Source: Erythrobacter sp. SCSIO 43205 (lineage in GTDB: Bacteria; Pseudomonadota; Alphaproteobacteria; Sphingomonadales; Sphingomonadaceae). From it: a stretch of 64,000 bases of DNA. The translations under genes and the position numbers were made by a program. The stretch covers positions 1,550,001-1,614,000 of the forward strand of contig NZ_CP063202.1 in NCBI RefSeq assembly GCF_019904235.1, written 5' to 3'. Numbering within the stretch: position 1 is the first letter of the stretch; every line of letters starts with the position of its first letter. This document shows positions 16,249 through 24,757 of the stretch, one piece after another. The notes beneath the pieces are model-generated. The model had not been told where the DNA came from and did no database searches. It saw only the letters and a program-made list of their open reading frames with translations.

Positions 16249-17556
16249 ATGAAAGCATCTGGTCCCATGAATAAGTTGCTCATTGCATGGAGCAAATTGG
16301 TAAGCGGGAACGCCGCCAATGGCGTCTTGCAATTGGCAATCTTTGCCGTTGCGGCGCAAGCTCTCGAATTGGCGGCATTGGGGCTTTTGATCGTCGTTCA
16401 AGCCTATGTCCGCTTTGTTGATGGAATTGTTAATTTCCAATCGGTGAATGTCCTCACTAATTTCATGGCCGGGGCACAGGAAAAGGGCGATGAGCCTCGC
16501 CTTCGCGGCCTTGTGAAAGCAGGGCTTTGCGTTGATTTTGGAACAGCGTTTCTTGCGACCTTGGTGGCGATCCTCGCTTTGCCTCTCGCCGCAGATTGGC
16601 TCGGTATTACAGGCGACTGGCTATGGTATGCGGGCGCTTATGCGCTGGTAATTTCGACCAGGGCATTTGGTGCAATAGAGGCGGCACTTCGGTGCTTTGA
16701 TCGCTTCGGCGCGATTTCTCTGCGCCCGGCGTGTTCGTCCCTTGTAATCCTTGCAGGGTCATTGGCCGCTTGGGCCATGAATGCGGGCGCTCAGACATTT
16801 TTGCTGATTTGGCTCGTGGGTGAGGCGCTCGCCAATCTGATTTATCTCGGCTGGTCGATGCTGCTGTTGCGCCGTCTTGGAATGGAAAACTTGAGCAGCG
16901 CCGATGCGCGCGGCGCGATTGCACAGTCACCGGGCTTCTGGCCGATGATGTGGCAAACCAATGCGACCTTCGGCATCCGGATGTTGAGCCAGGAGGCGGA
17001 CGTCCTTCTTGCAGGGGCAGTGCTGGGGCCAGCAGCAGCTGGACTTTTACGCGCGGCTAAGAACCTTGCCAATCTGGTCGGGCAGTTAGGCAGGCCTCTG
17101 CAACAAATCGCCAGCGCCCCAATTGCGCGCTTTGTTGAGGTTGGCGAACGACAGGCGGCACTTCGTTACGGCGCGAGGATCGCTGGCTTTGCCTTTGCCG
17201 CTGGGCTTATCCTTGCAGGCGTGATGTACGTCTTTGCAGAGCCCATCTTGATGATTGGCTTTGGCGCGGACTTTGCCGCAGCCGCCACAATCACGGTGTT
17301 GCTTTTCGCAGCGCGTGGGCTCTATCTTTCAGGTGTGACGCTGATGCCCCTGCTCCTTGCGCTCGGGCAAAGCGGCCGTTTTCTAGGCTCGGTTATCGCT
17401 GGAACGGTGGCGTTTTTCGCAGTTCTTGTGTGGACTATTCAGCCGCTTGGCCTTGTCGGGATTGGAGCGGCTCACATCGCTTTCGAGCTGGTGTGGGCAG
17501 CCTATGGCTGGTGGGTCGCCAGAAACGCTGTGCGTGACACCGCCAAGGCCACCTAA
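16249..17556 (+). CDS. Oligosaccharide flippase family protein
   Basis: A 435-residue protein with 12 or more hydrophobic helices, matching the MATE/MOP polysaccharide flippases (Wzx-like) that move lipid-linked sugar units across the inner membrane. Features include the N-terminal NAANGVLQLAIFAVAAQALE and the central MLSQEADVLLAGAVLGPAAAGLLRAAKNLANL. The start at 16249 or 16267 is uncertain because neither has a strong ribosome site. It opens the polysaccharide cluster that runs to 24.5 kb. Confidence 0.87.
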   Translation: MKASGPMNKLLIAWSKLVSGNAANGVLQLAIFAVAAQALELAALGLLIVVQAYVRFVDGIVNFQSVNVLTNFMAGAQEKGDEPRLRGLVKAGLCVDFGTAFLATLVAILALPLAADWLGITGDWLWYAGAYALVISTRAFGAIEAALRCFDRFGAISLRPACSSLVILAGSLAAWAMNAGAQTFLLIWLVGEALANLIYLGWSMLLLRRLGMENLSSADARGAIAQSPGFWPMMWQTNATFGIRMLSQEADVLLAGAVLGPAAAGLLRAAKNLANLVGQLGRPLQQIASAPIARFVEVGERQAALRYGARIAGFAFAAGLILAGVMYVFAEPILMIGFGADFAAAATITVLLFAARGLYLSGVTLMPLLLALGQSGRFLGSVIAGTVAFFAVLVWTIQPLGLVGIGAAHIAFELVWAAYGWWVARNAVRDTAKAT

Positions 17557-18291
17557 TCAGGCCTTTCCAAAGACCTGCTTCACCTTGCGGCTGATCGCGC
17601 GCGCGGGCTGTGCGGCCTCTGCGTGGAGATATTGGTCCGGATGCACCAAGTCGAGCATGGCGGACTCTGCGAACCCTTGCGCCTGCAATTTAGCCTCGGC
17701 CTCGGAGCCTTGCCGCGCAAAAACCAGCATATTCTGGCGATACCAGAAGGCGATCTCGCTATTCTGCCAGATCAGCGGGCGCACCGGGTCAAACGCGGTG
17801 TAGCCGTGGGCTGCAAAATGCTCGGCCCAATAGCTTTGCCATTGTTCGTTCACATGGCCCGTGCCCCCTTGCATCGGGATCGCAGCGGAAAAAAGCACGC
17901 AGTCTCCAAGCGCGCAAAGATCACCGACAAAGCTCTTAGCCCGGCTCTCGGCAAGGTGCTCTGCAACCTCCAGCGAGATCACAAGATCAAAGCGCTCCTT
18001 GCAGGTCACGCTCTCTTCAAGGTTCATGAAGCTAACCTGCGCCTCATCAAGCACCAGATTGGCCGTCTTTGCCCAGGGCCCTTCAAATCCGTGCACCTTA
18101 TCAATCCCGAGCTCCTCAGCCACGGCAAGCCATGTGCCGACACCGCATCCGACATCGCTCACGCTCTTGGGTGCGATCCAGCGTTGGACATGGCCCAGGA
18201 TCAGGCGCGCAGCCGCTCGCGTACGCGCATCGCGGTCAGCGTGAAAGCTGCTGTCGTAAAGGTTGCCCGGAGAAGGAGCTGCGCTCGCCAT
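17557..18291 (-). CDS. Class I SAM-dependent methyltransferase
   Basis: A 244-residue methyltransferase with SAM motif VSDVGCGVGTWLAVAEELG and post-motif LVISLEVAEHL. The ATG at 18291 (MASAAPSPGNLYDSS) is chosen because the frame's longer upstream extension would run into the divergent gene at 18410. Within a polysaccharide cluster it probably methylates a sugar or small precursor. The C-terminal part (QNMLVFARQGSEAEAK) is unlike standard sugar methyltransferases, so the acceptor is open. Confidence 0.87.
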   Translation of the reverse strand: MASAAPSPGNLYDSSFHADRDARTRAAARLILGHVQRWIAPKSVSDVGCGVGTWLAVAEELGIDKVHGFEGPWAKTANLVLDEAQVSFMNLEESVTCKERFDLVISLEVAEHLAESRAKSFVGDLCALGDCVLFSAAIPMQGGTGHVNEQWQSYWAEHFAAHGYTAFDPVRPLIWQNSEIAFWYRQNMLVFARQGSEAEAKLQAQGFAESAMLDLVHPDQYLHAEAAQPARAISRKVKQVFGKA

Positions 18292-18409
18292 GGTGTGTGC
18301 TCTTTTATCTGCGCCGGTGAAGGCGGTTTGGGAAAACTCGCAGGCCGCTTGTAAGGCGAAACCGGAATTTATGCCTAAGGGGTAAGAAATCTTAGTAACT
18401 GACAGGTTA

Positions 18410-19684
18410 ATGCGCGTCCCCATGAGTCGCAAAATTATCTCTTCACTTGCAATGGCCGTGCCGCGTCCGGTGCGCCGGGCGCTGAAAACGCAAGTTTTGC
18501 CGCCTGTTTTGCGAAGCCTGCGCCGCGTTCAGGGGCGCGTGCCCGCTGAGCCGCGCGCGCGTGAATACCGCGTTGCAGGGCATGAAACCTTTGCAGGCTA
18601 TTACGAGGTTCAGCCCATGTCCGCCGACGGGGGTGCGGTTTTGGCCCATGCGGCAAAGGCGGCACGCACGGCTGTAACGGGGCGCGAGGCAGCGCAAGTG
18701 GGATGGTTCGATGTGGCATCAGGCAAGTGGCATCCGGTCGCCGAGACGCAGCTTTGGTGCTGGCAAATGGGCGCGCGCCTGCGCTGGTGGGACAGCGCGG
18801 GCCCGCGAACGCTGGCGTTTAACGCCGTGGTGGACGGCGCGCCTGTGCATTGCATCGCTGAAGAGGGAAGCGCTGCGCGAAAGCACTGCGATGTGCCTTT
18901 GTTCGACGTGAATGAGGAAGCGGGCGTGGGCCTTTCGCTCAATTTTGCGCGGCTTGCCAAATGTCGCCCCGGCTACGGCTATCCGCTTCTGGATGACCCC
19001 TTTGCCGCACAGAATATGCCAGAGGGCGACGGGGTGACATTGGTCGACCTTGCAAGCGGCAAGGCTGAACTTGCCTATTCGCTGCCCGATTTCGCGCAGC
19101 TCGTGCCCGGTGCTGGCCCGCATGAATATCACTACCTCAATGCAGCGCTTTTGAGCCCTGAGGGGAGCCGATTCACTGTGCTCTACAAACGGCTTCCCAA
19201 TCCTGAGGATGTGCACGGATGGACGGTCGATGCGGTGATCGGCAATTGCAATGGGTCGGGGCTCACCCACGTAAAGCTGCCGGGCCGCGCCTCCCATTAT
19301 TGGTGGCTCGACGAAGACCGCATTGTCTACACCTCAAATTCCGGCATAACCTCGCAATATCTGGTGTTTGACTGCCGCGATGGGTCTTTGAAGCCGCTGT
19401 CTGCGGCTACTCCAGGCGTGGATGGACACCCAAGCCAGCACGCGCAAAGCGGGGCATGGGTAACCGACACCTATCCCGACCTCTTTGGCGAGCAGACGTT
19501 GTTCGTCCTCGACGATCACGCAAGCGCGCGGCGCGAGTTGGGGCGGCTTTGGGCTGACAAGCGCTATCAGGATGAGTGGCGCTGCGACCTCCACCCGCGC
19601 TGGTCGCGCGACGGGGGCACGATTGTGGTTGATTCGACCCATAAGGGCTACCGCGCGCTCTATCTGGTGGATGCGCGTCTGTAA
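18410..19684 (+). CDS. Beta-propeller-like protein in polysaccharide cluster
   Basis: A 424-residue protein of unknown function. Repeated strands with Trp/Asp pairs (VGWFDVASGKWHPV, HYWWLDEDRIVYTS, LVFDCRDGSLKPL, LFVLDDHASA) and the closing DLHPRWSRDGGTIVVDSTH resemble TolB or oligogalacturonate-lyase beta-propellers. There is no clear signal peptide; the N-terminus is basic (RRALKTQVLPPVLRSLRR). It is joined to the next glycosyltransferase by a TAATG overlap. A role in handling or modifying the polysaccharide is inference from context. An alternative ATG at 18422 is possible. Confidence 0.72.
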   Translation: MRVPMSRKIISSLAMAVPRPVRRALKTQVLPPVLRSLRRVQGRVPAEPRAREYRVAGHETFAGYYEVQPMSADGGAVLAHAAKAARTAVTGREAAQVGWFDVASGKWHPVAETQLWCWQMGARLRWWDSAGPRTLAFNAVVDGAPVHCIAEEGSAARKHCDVPLFDVNEEAGVGLSLNFARLAKCRPGYGYPLLDDPFAAQNMPEGDGVTLVDLASGKAELAYSLPDFAQLVPGAGPHEYHYLNAALLSPEGSRFTVLYKRLPNPEDVHGWTVDAVIGNCNGSGLTHVKLPGRASHYWWLDEDRIVYTSNSGITSQYLVFDCRDGSLKPLSAATPGVDGHPSQHAQSGAWVTDTYPDLFGEQTLFVLDDHASARRELGRLWADKRYQDEWRCDLHPRWSRDGGTIVVDSTHKGYRALYLVDARL

Positions 19685-20724
19685 TGCCGGCGGTCAGTGT
19701 CTTGATGGGAGTGCACAATGGCGAGGCGTTTCTGGCCGAGACGCTGGCGAGCGTGGCTGCGCAGGACTTTACCGACTACGAATTTGTGATCGTCGATGAT
19801 GCGTCAAGCGATGGGACAGCAGCAATGCTGGCTGAGGCGGCGGCGCGCGACCCGCGCATTCGTGTGCTTACGAATGAGACGAATAGGGGCCTGACCCGCT
19901 CGCTCAATCGCGGGCTCGAAGAGGCGAGCGGAGAGTTTATCGCGCGCATTGATGCTGATGACATCTGCCTGCCCAATAGGCTCTCAATTCAACACGCGCA
20001 TATGATCGCCCACCCGCAAGAGGTTGGTATCGTTGCCAATTTCGAGATGATCGACGCTGAGGGCCGCGTGCTTAGCCGGGGCAGCGAGCCGCTTGATGAC
20101 TGGCAGGTGCGCTGGCTGCTTGGTTGGAACCCGCCTGCACCGCACCCCACCTTTTTCTTCCGCCGGTGCCCCGATGGGACGACGCCAATGCTCTATGATG
20201 AGCGCTTCAAAACCGCGCAGGATTTTGACTTGTGGGCAAGGCTCGCCGCGATTGGGCCCACGCGAAGGCTTGCCGATTGCCTTATCCAATATCGCCGCCA
20301 CGAAGGCGCGATCACCCATGCCAAGCGCCACGAACAGGCACAGAACTGTGCTGCGATCGGGCGAGCCAATCTGCGGACGCGATTGACGGGCGAGATTGTG
20401 TCAGGGCTCGAGCCGCTGATGGCGCTGTTTTCCTACAATGCAGTGGCAACGCCTGATGTGATCCGAAAGGCGGTCGCAGGCGTGGATGCGATGGTGGCGC
20501 ATGACTGCGCGGCCGCTCCCACCAAAGCGCATCAGCGCTGGGTCAGGCGGATGAGCGCGGGGCTGCTCGCCGATGCAATTTTGTCGCGGGGCAAAGGGCT
20601 TTCCTCGCCTGCGTGCCTCGCCGCTTTCATGTGGCACGCGCGTGCGCATCTGCCGCATCTGGCGCGCGCGGTGTTGAGCGATCCGGGGACCGCCTTGAAA
20701 TCTTTGCGCAATCGCGGGCGTTAG
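19684..20724 (+). CDS. Glycosyltransferase family 2
   Basis: A 346-residue GT-A enzyme that transfers a sugar from a nucleotide donor. The N-terminal nucleotide-binding region has VLMGVHNGEAFLAETLASV, VDDASSDGT, the metal-binding IDADDICLPNR and the acceptor-side AQDFDLWARLA. The start overlaps the upstream beta-propeller gene stop (TAATG). Its stop overlaps that of the convergent GT4 gene (TTAG at 20721-20724). Confidence 0.92.
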   Translation: MPAVSVLMGVHNGEAFLAETLASVAAQDFTDYEFVIVDDASSDGTAAMLAEAAARDPRIRVLTNETNRGLTRSLNRGLEEASGEFIARIDADDICLPNRLSIQHAHMIAHPQEVGIVANFEMIDAEGRVLSRGSEPLDDWQVRWLLGWNPPAPHPTFFFRRCPDGTTPMLYDERFKTAQDFDLWARLAAIGPTRRLADCLIQYRRHEGAITHAKRHEQAQNCAAIGRANLRTRLTGEIVSGLEPLMALFSYNAVATPDVIRKAVAGVDAMVAHDCAAAPTKAHQRWVRRMSAGLLADAILSRGKGLSSPACLAAFMWHARAHLPHLARAVLSDPGTALKSLRNRGR

Positions 20725-21818
20725 CGCGCGTAAACTGCCGCGGTTTCCTTCGCCACGCGTTCCCAGGCGTAGTGGGATTGTGCAACCTCTTGAGAACTGG
20801 CGATAAATTGGCGGCGCGTTGCCGCCTCCCAATCCAAAACTTCGGCGATTTTGGCGGCCCAAGCTTGACGGTTGCCAGCCTCGACCAAGAACCCTGTTTC
20901 GCCTTCGCGCACCGCATCGGTGAGCCCGCCGCTGGCGCTTGCAATGACGACGCCGCCAGCACTCGCCGCTTCGGGAGCGATCAGGCCAAAGCCTTCATAT
21001 TCACCGTTTTCCGGCTCTATATTGGGCACTATGACGCAGGCCGCCTCTGCGAAACGCCTGGCAAGATCGGCTTGAGGCATTCCGCCATGAAAATCGACTT
21101 GAGGATGTTCCAACGCGCTTTCTTCGGAGGCGTCCCAGCGCGTGCCGATGACGCTTAGCCGCACATCTCGCGGCAGCAGAGGCAGGACTTCGCGCACGAA
21201 CCAGCCGAGCCCTTTTCGTGTTACCAGACGGCCTGCGAAGAGCAGTGTTTTTGGGTTGTAGTCCGTGGTCGCGTCGCTGCGAAGATCGGTCGCAAGCGGC
21301 ACTACTGCACTGCAATTCCAGCCGATTTTCTGAAGGCGGGCCTTAGTCGCACGAGAATTTGCGATAACGCTCGCCCGGCGTAAGAGGCGTGAACCGATGC
21401 GAAGGTATTGGCTGTAAAGGCTCCCCTTTAGCCCGCCACGCGCACCATAAGCGACATCGGTTCCATGCGCCGACAGCACCAACTGAGCGCTTGGGAAAAA
21501 GGCGAGCGCAAGCAGTCCGAGCGGCCAAATTGCCATATCTCCAAGGTGAACGACTGATGGGCGTTGACGGGTACTGAAAAGCACCCAAAGCACACTGAAA
21601 GGAAAAAAGAGCAGCGAAAAAGCGCTTGGCGGCGAGCCATTAGCGCGGCCTTTCAGCGCCACCACATCGACCGGTGCAAGCTTCGCCAATTCTTCGGTCA
21701 AGCGTTCGCAATAGGTTTCCATCCCACCAATCGCCGGGCCCCATTTGCGGGTGATGAAAAGAACGCGCGACACCTTGGTTTTGGCATTCGCCGTTGATGA
21801 GAGCGTGTTCGCCTCCAT
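20721..21818 (-). CDS. Glycosyltransferase family 4
   Basis: A 365-residue retaining GT-B enzyme. N-terminal glycine-rich acceptor domain includes GPAIGGMETYCERL. The C-terminal donor site has LFAGRLVTRKGLGWFVREV, and the EX7E motif region EGFGLIAPEAASAGG. The start at 21818 gives a TGATG overlap with the upstream membrane glycosyltransferase; the longer frame to 21833 would overlap it by 16 bases. Confidence 0.93.
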   Translation of the reverse strand: MEANTLSSTANAKTKVSRVLFITRKWGPAIGGMETYCERLTEELAKLAPVDVVALKGRANGSPPSAFSLLFFPFSVLWVLFSTRQRPSVVHLGDMAIWPLGLLALAFFPSAQLVLSAHGTDVAYGARGGLKGSLYSQYLRIGSRLLRRASVIANSRATKARLQKIGWNCSAVVPLATDLRSDATTDYNPKTLLFAGRLVTRKGLGWFVREVLPLLPRDVRLSVIGTRWDASEESALEHPQVDFHGGMPQADLARRFAEAACVIVPNIEPENGEYEGFGLIAPEAASAGGVVIASASGGLTDAVREGETGFLVEAGNRQAWAAKIAEVLDWEAATRRQFIASSQEVAQSHYAWERVAKETAAVYAR

Positions 21819-23494
21819 CAAAATCCGCCCCAATAATCGCTCGGAGGAGTCATTTCGGGAGGCGCGATATTATCGCCCCAAATGATGTGAGCGGGTTTGT
21901 TCGAAAGATTAGCGATTGAGGCATTGCCGCGAGACAGCTCAACCGTTTCGCCGCCTTCGAACCGCTCGCCATTGATCAGCAATGCGCTCGACGCGGTGTA
22001 GGTGCCGGGGACGAGAACCTCCCATTCGATTTCCTCGCCCGCGTCCAAATTGCGGCCTGCGAGATAAAGGTCACCCCAGAATTGTCGATATGTGCCGCGC
22101 AAGGCTGCTTCGTCGTCAGGGTGAAAGAATGTGGGATTGTCGCTCTCAAACAGAGGCGCAAACATCTGCTCATTATCGAACAGGAGCGGGACGGGCTGCT
22201 GCGCCATTGTGTCCGCGAATTTTGGCACGCCGGCGGTGCGGTATCCTTCGATTCCCCACGGGGTCATAAAGCCATTTGCTTTTGGAAAGCGTCCGATCAT
22301 GCCGCAACAATCGAAATAAGCGACGGGCGCTTCGAAGGTATCGTGCACGGCGGAAAGCAACGCGTTCTGGCGTTCGGTCACGGGGTCTTCATTGGTTATC
22401 CAAGCCATGACTGCGAATAGAGAAATTGCGCCCGCGATCATCGCTGCGCCATATCGCTTGGCAAGAAGGGCGAAGGAGACAGAGGCCGCCATGGCGACCG
22501 GCGGTAGGATGAAAACGTAGAAATAAGGCGCTGAATTATGGTAGAAAAGCGGGGTCAGTACCGGAAACCACAAAAGCGCCAATGTGGCCCGTTTTACTGC
22601 GCTGCGTTGGTCCTTGGCGATCAGCACGGGGACCAACACCGCGCCAAGCGCGAGTGGCGCGCTCACTAGTGCTGCGTGCTGCATCAGATAAAGATAGGGC
22701 GAGTGGAACAGGCCGAACATTTTGCTCGCCGAACCGCTAGCATAATCGGCCGTGCTCATCGCGGCCTGACCCGCTTGCGCGGCTGTTGAATGCCACAGGT
22801 AAAGAACAGCACCGAAAACCGCAGCGGCCAAGCCAGCGGCCATCCAGCGCGCGGCGTAACGCCAGTCGAAGCCTTCCTCTTCCCAGCGCCACAAGGCAAC
22901 GCCAAGGAAAGCGGGAAACCACAGAACGAACTTGATCGTGACCATGGCTGACACAGCGATAAGCGCGCCAAGCGCAAGGATTGCGGGCGCGCGCAGCCTC
23001 GTGCACATTGCCACCGCGAGCGCTGTTCCAAGCGTTGCCGCCGCAATCGCATCGACGCGAAATGATGTCGCGTGGTTGAGGACGAAACCGCCGCCCAAAT
23101 AAGCCGCGACCGCAAGGATAGCAGCCTTCTTATCGGTGAGTTTGCGCGCCACGATAAAGATCGCCGCGCCCGCAATCGCGGTAAAGCCCAGCATCGCCCA
23201 GCGCGCGACGAGAATGTGCTCTACCTCTGTCCCGCCAAGCTGCGGCAACCACCATGCAAACATCTGTGTGTGTAAGGTTTGAAGTGGTTGGAGGTAGCGG
23301 CCAGCTGCTAGGCTTTCGACTTGCGAATAGAACCAGAATTCGTCCCAATTGATCGAGCGGGTAAGCCCCAGATGACAATGCAGCGCCCCCATGAGGATGA
23401 GCAGCGCAGTAGGCCAATATTTCGAAACCAAATGAGTCAGAGCGCTCGCGGCCCCGCTGGGCTCTTGCGGGCGCTCCAAGGTCGCCGTCGTCAT
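21818..23494 (-). CDS. Membrane glycosyltransferase (GT39/ArnT-like)
   Basis: A 558-residue protein with about ten or more helices and an early extracytoplasmic loop containing INWDEFWFYSQV, the acidic pair typical of polyprenyl-phosphate-sugar-dependent transferases (GT39/ArnT/PMT). The last about 170 residues are a soluble periplasmic domain. It probably uses a lipid-linked sugar made by the DPM-like enzyme encoded immediately upstream, with which it overlaps by 4 bases. Acceptor unknown. Confidence 0.85.
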   Translation of the reverse strand: MTTATLERPQEPSGAASALTHLVSKYWPTALLILMGALHCHLGLTRSINWDEFWFYSQVESLAAGRYLQPLQTLHTQMFAWWLPQLGGTEVEHILVARWAMLGFTAIAGAAIFIVARKLTDKKAAILAVAAYLGGGFVLNHATSFRVDAIAAATLGTALAVAMCTRLRAPAILALGALIAVSAMVTIKFVLWFPAFLGVALWRWEEEGFDWRYAARWMAAGLAAAVFGAVLYLWHSTAAQAGQAAMSTADYASGSASKMFGLFHSPYLYLMQHAALVSAPLALGAVLVPVLIAKDQRSAVKRATLALLWFPVLTPLFYHNSAPYFYVFILPPVAMAASVSFALLAKRYGAAMIAGAISLFAVMAWITNEDPVTERQNALLSAVHDTFEAPVAYFDCCGMIGRFPKANGFMTPWGIEGYRTAGVPKFADTMAQQPVPLLFDNEQMFAPLFESDNPTFFHPDDEAALRGTYRQFWGDLYLAGRNLDAGEEIEWEVLVPGTYTASSALLINGERFEGGETVELSRGNASIANLSNKPAHIIWGDNIAPPEMTPPSDYWGGF

Positions 23495-24501
23495 GCTCGC
23501 CGCCTTACCTCTGACGCCTTTGGCGTTTCGTCCGTTTGCAGGTCAACCTTCTCGCCGCGATCAAGCCGCTCTTCAATCCGGCGAAGCTTGAGCATATTGG
23601 CTTCCAGAAGCTTGCGATTGGTGGCGATCAGATCAGCCAGAATACCAAGCACGCTCACCAGAACGCCGATGATGAGCAAAGCGCCGCCAATGACGAGTGA
23701 CTGAACGTGCCCTTCGCCATCACCATTGGCGTAAAACCAAAGGAAACGCGCAATCGGCAGAAGGCCAAGAACGGTCGCCAATGCGCCCAAGCCCACGAAC
23801 ACTCGCAGTGCATTGAACGTCGTGTAAGCGCGCAGGATCGTCACACCCGTTTGCTGAATAAAGCGCGGGATCGACTTGAACAGGCGCGAGGGGCGCGTTG
23901 CGGCATGGGTGCGCACCGGCACGCTGGTGATCGACAGGCGCTTACGCCCGGCCTGAATCAGCATATCGGTGGTGTAGCTGAAATCGGTGGTGATATTGAT
24001 GCGCTGGGCAGCATCGCGGCTGATTGCGCGAAACCCGCTCACCGCATCGGTAATGTCGGTCGCAGACAAAGTGCGCACCACATAAGAGCCCAGCCGTTGA
24101 AGCAGGCGCTTGAACGGGCCGAAATGCGCATTGTTGCCAACCGAGCGGTCGCCAATGCAAATGTCCGCCTCGCCTGCCACCACGGGCGCGACGATCTTGG
24201 CGATGTCGGCGCCTTCATATTGGCCATCAGCATCGGTGTTGACGATGATGTCTGCGCCTTCAGCCAAGCATTTGTCGATGCCGCTGCGAAACGCCTCGGC
24301 AAGCCCGCGATTGCCTCGATGGCGCACGATATGATGCACGCCCCAACGCTTCGCTACGCCGCTGGTGTCGTCACTGCTGCCATCGTCGATGATGCAATAT
24401 TCTATGCAATCGACACCCGGCAAAGAGCGCGGCAGCTTTGCCAGCGTTTCTGGCAGCACTTGGGCCTCGTTGAGGCAGGGTATCTGAATGATGAGCTTCA
24501 T
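23491..24501 (-). CDS. Polyprenyl-phosphate glycosyltransferase (DPM1-like GT2)
   Basis: A 336-residue protein whose first 230 residues are a GT2 domain (IPCLNEAQVLPETLAKLP, IDDGSSDDTSG, NTDADGQYEG) like dolichol-phosphate mannosyltransferase. Two C-terminal helices (about residues 233-300) anchor it in the membrane. It makes a lipid-linked sugar at the inner membrane. Together with the GT39-like and GT4 genes downstream it forms a three-gene overlapping operon. The start is 256 bases from the divergent glmS. Confidence 0.92.
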   Translation of the reverse strand: MKLIIQIPCLNEAQVLPETLAKLPRSLPGVDCIEYCIIDDGSSDDTSGVAKRWGVHHIVRHRGNRGLAEAFRSGIDKCLAEGADIIVNTDADGQYEGADIAKIVAPVVAGEADICIGDRSVGNNAHFGPFKRLLQRLGSYVVRTLSATDITDAVSGFRAISRDAAQRINITTDFSYTTDMLIQAGRKRLSITSVPVRTHAATRPSRLFKSIPRFIQQTGVTILRAYTTFNALRVFVGLGALATVLGLLPIARFLWFYANGDGEGHVQSLVIGGALLIIGVLVSVLGILADLIATNRKLLEANMLKLRRIEERLDRGEKVDLQTDETPKASEVRRRA

Positions 24502-24757
24502 AAGTCTGGTTTCGCCCCCTTACGCGGCGACGCAAAACGCGTGCGCGCCCGGTGTTTCCAACCGTGCTAGCGAGGGGGGCTTAAGCAATCGTAAACCATG
24601 ATCGCCCCGGATTTTGCACGCGGCCAGAATTTTTGCGCGAAATCACGGGTTTCTCTTCAACTTCTATTCAAGCTTTGCCACTAAGAGGCGCAATCATGAC
24701 ATCGGGGTAAGCGCCAGCGCATCGACTGGCCCAATTTTCAGGGAATTTAAGACAGAT

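Noticed and set aside
24581-24595. CtrA-like box (TTAA-N7-TAAA) upstream of glmS
   Set aside because: One mismatch to TTAA-N7-TTAA and too common by chance to support a claim.
24614-24757. Possible 48-residue N-terminal extension of GlmS
   Set aside because: GlmS needs Cys at position 2 after Met removal, so translation must start at 24758.
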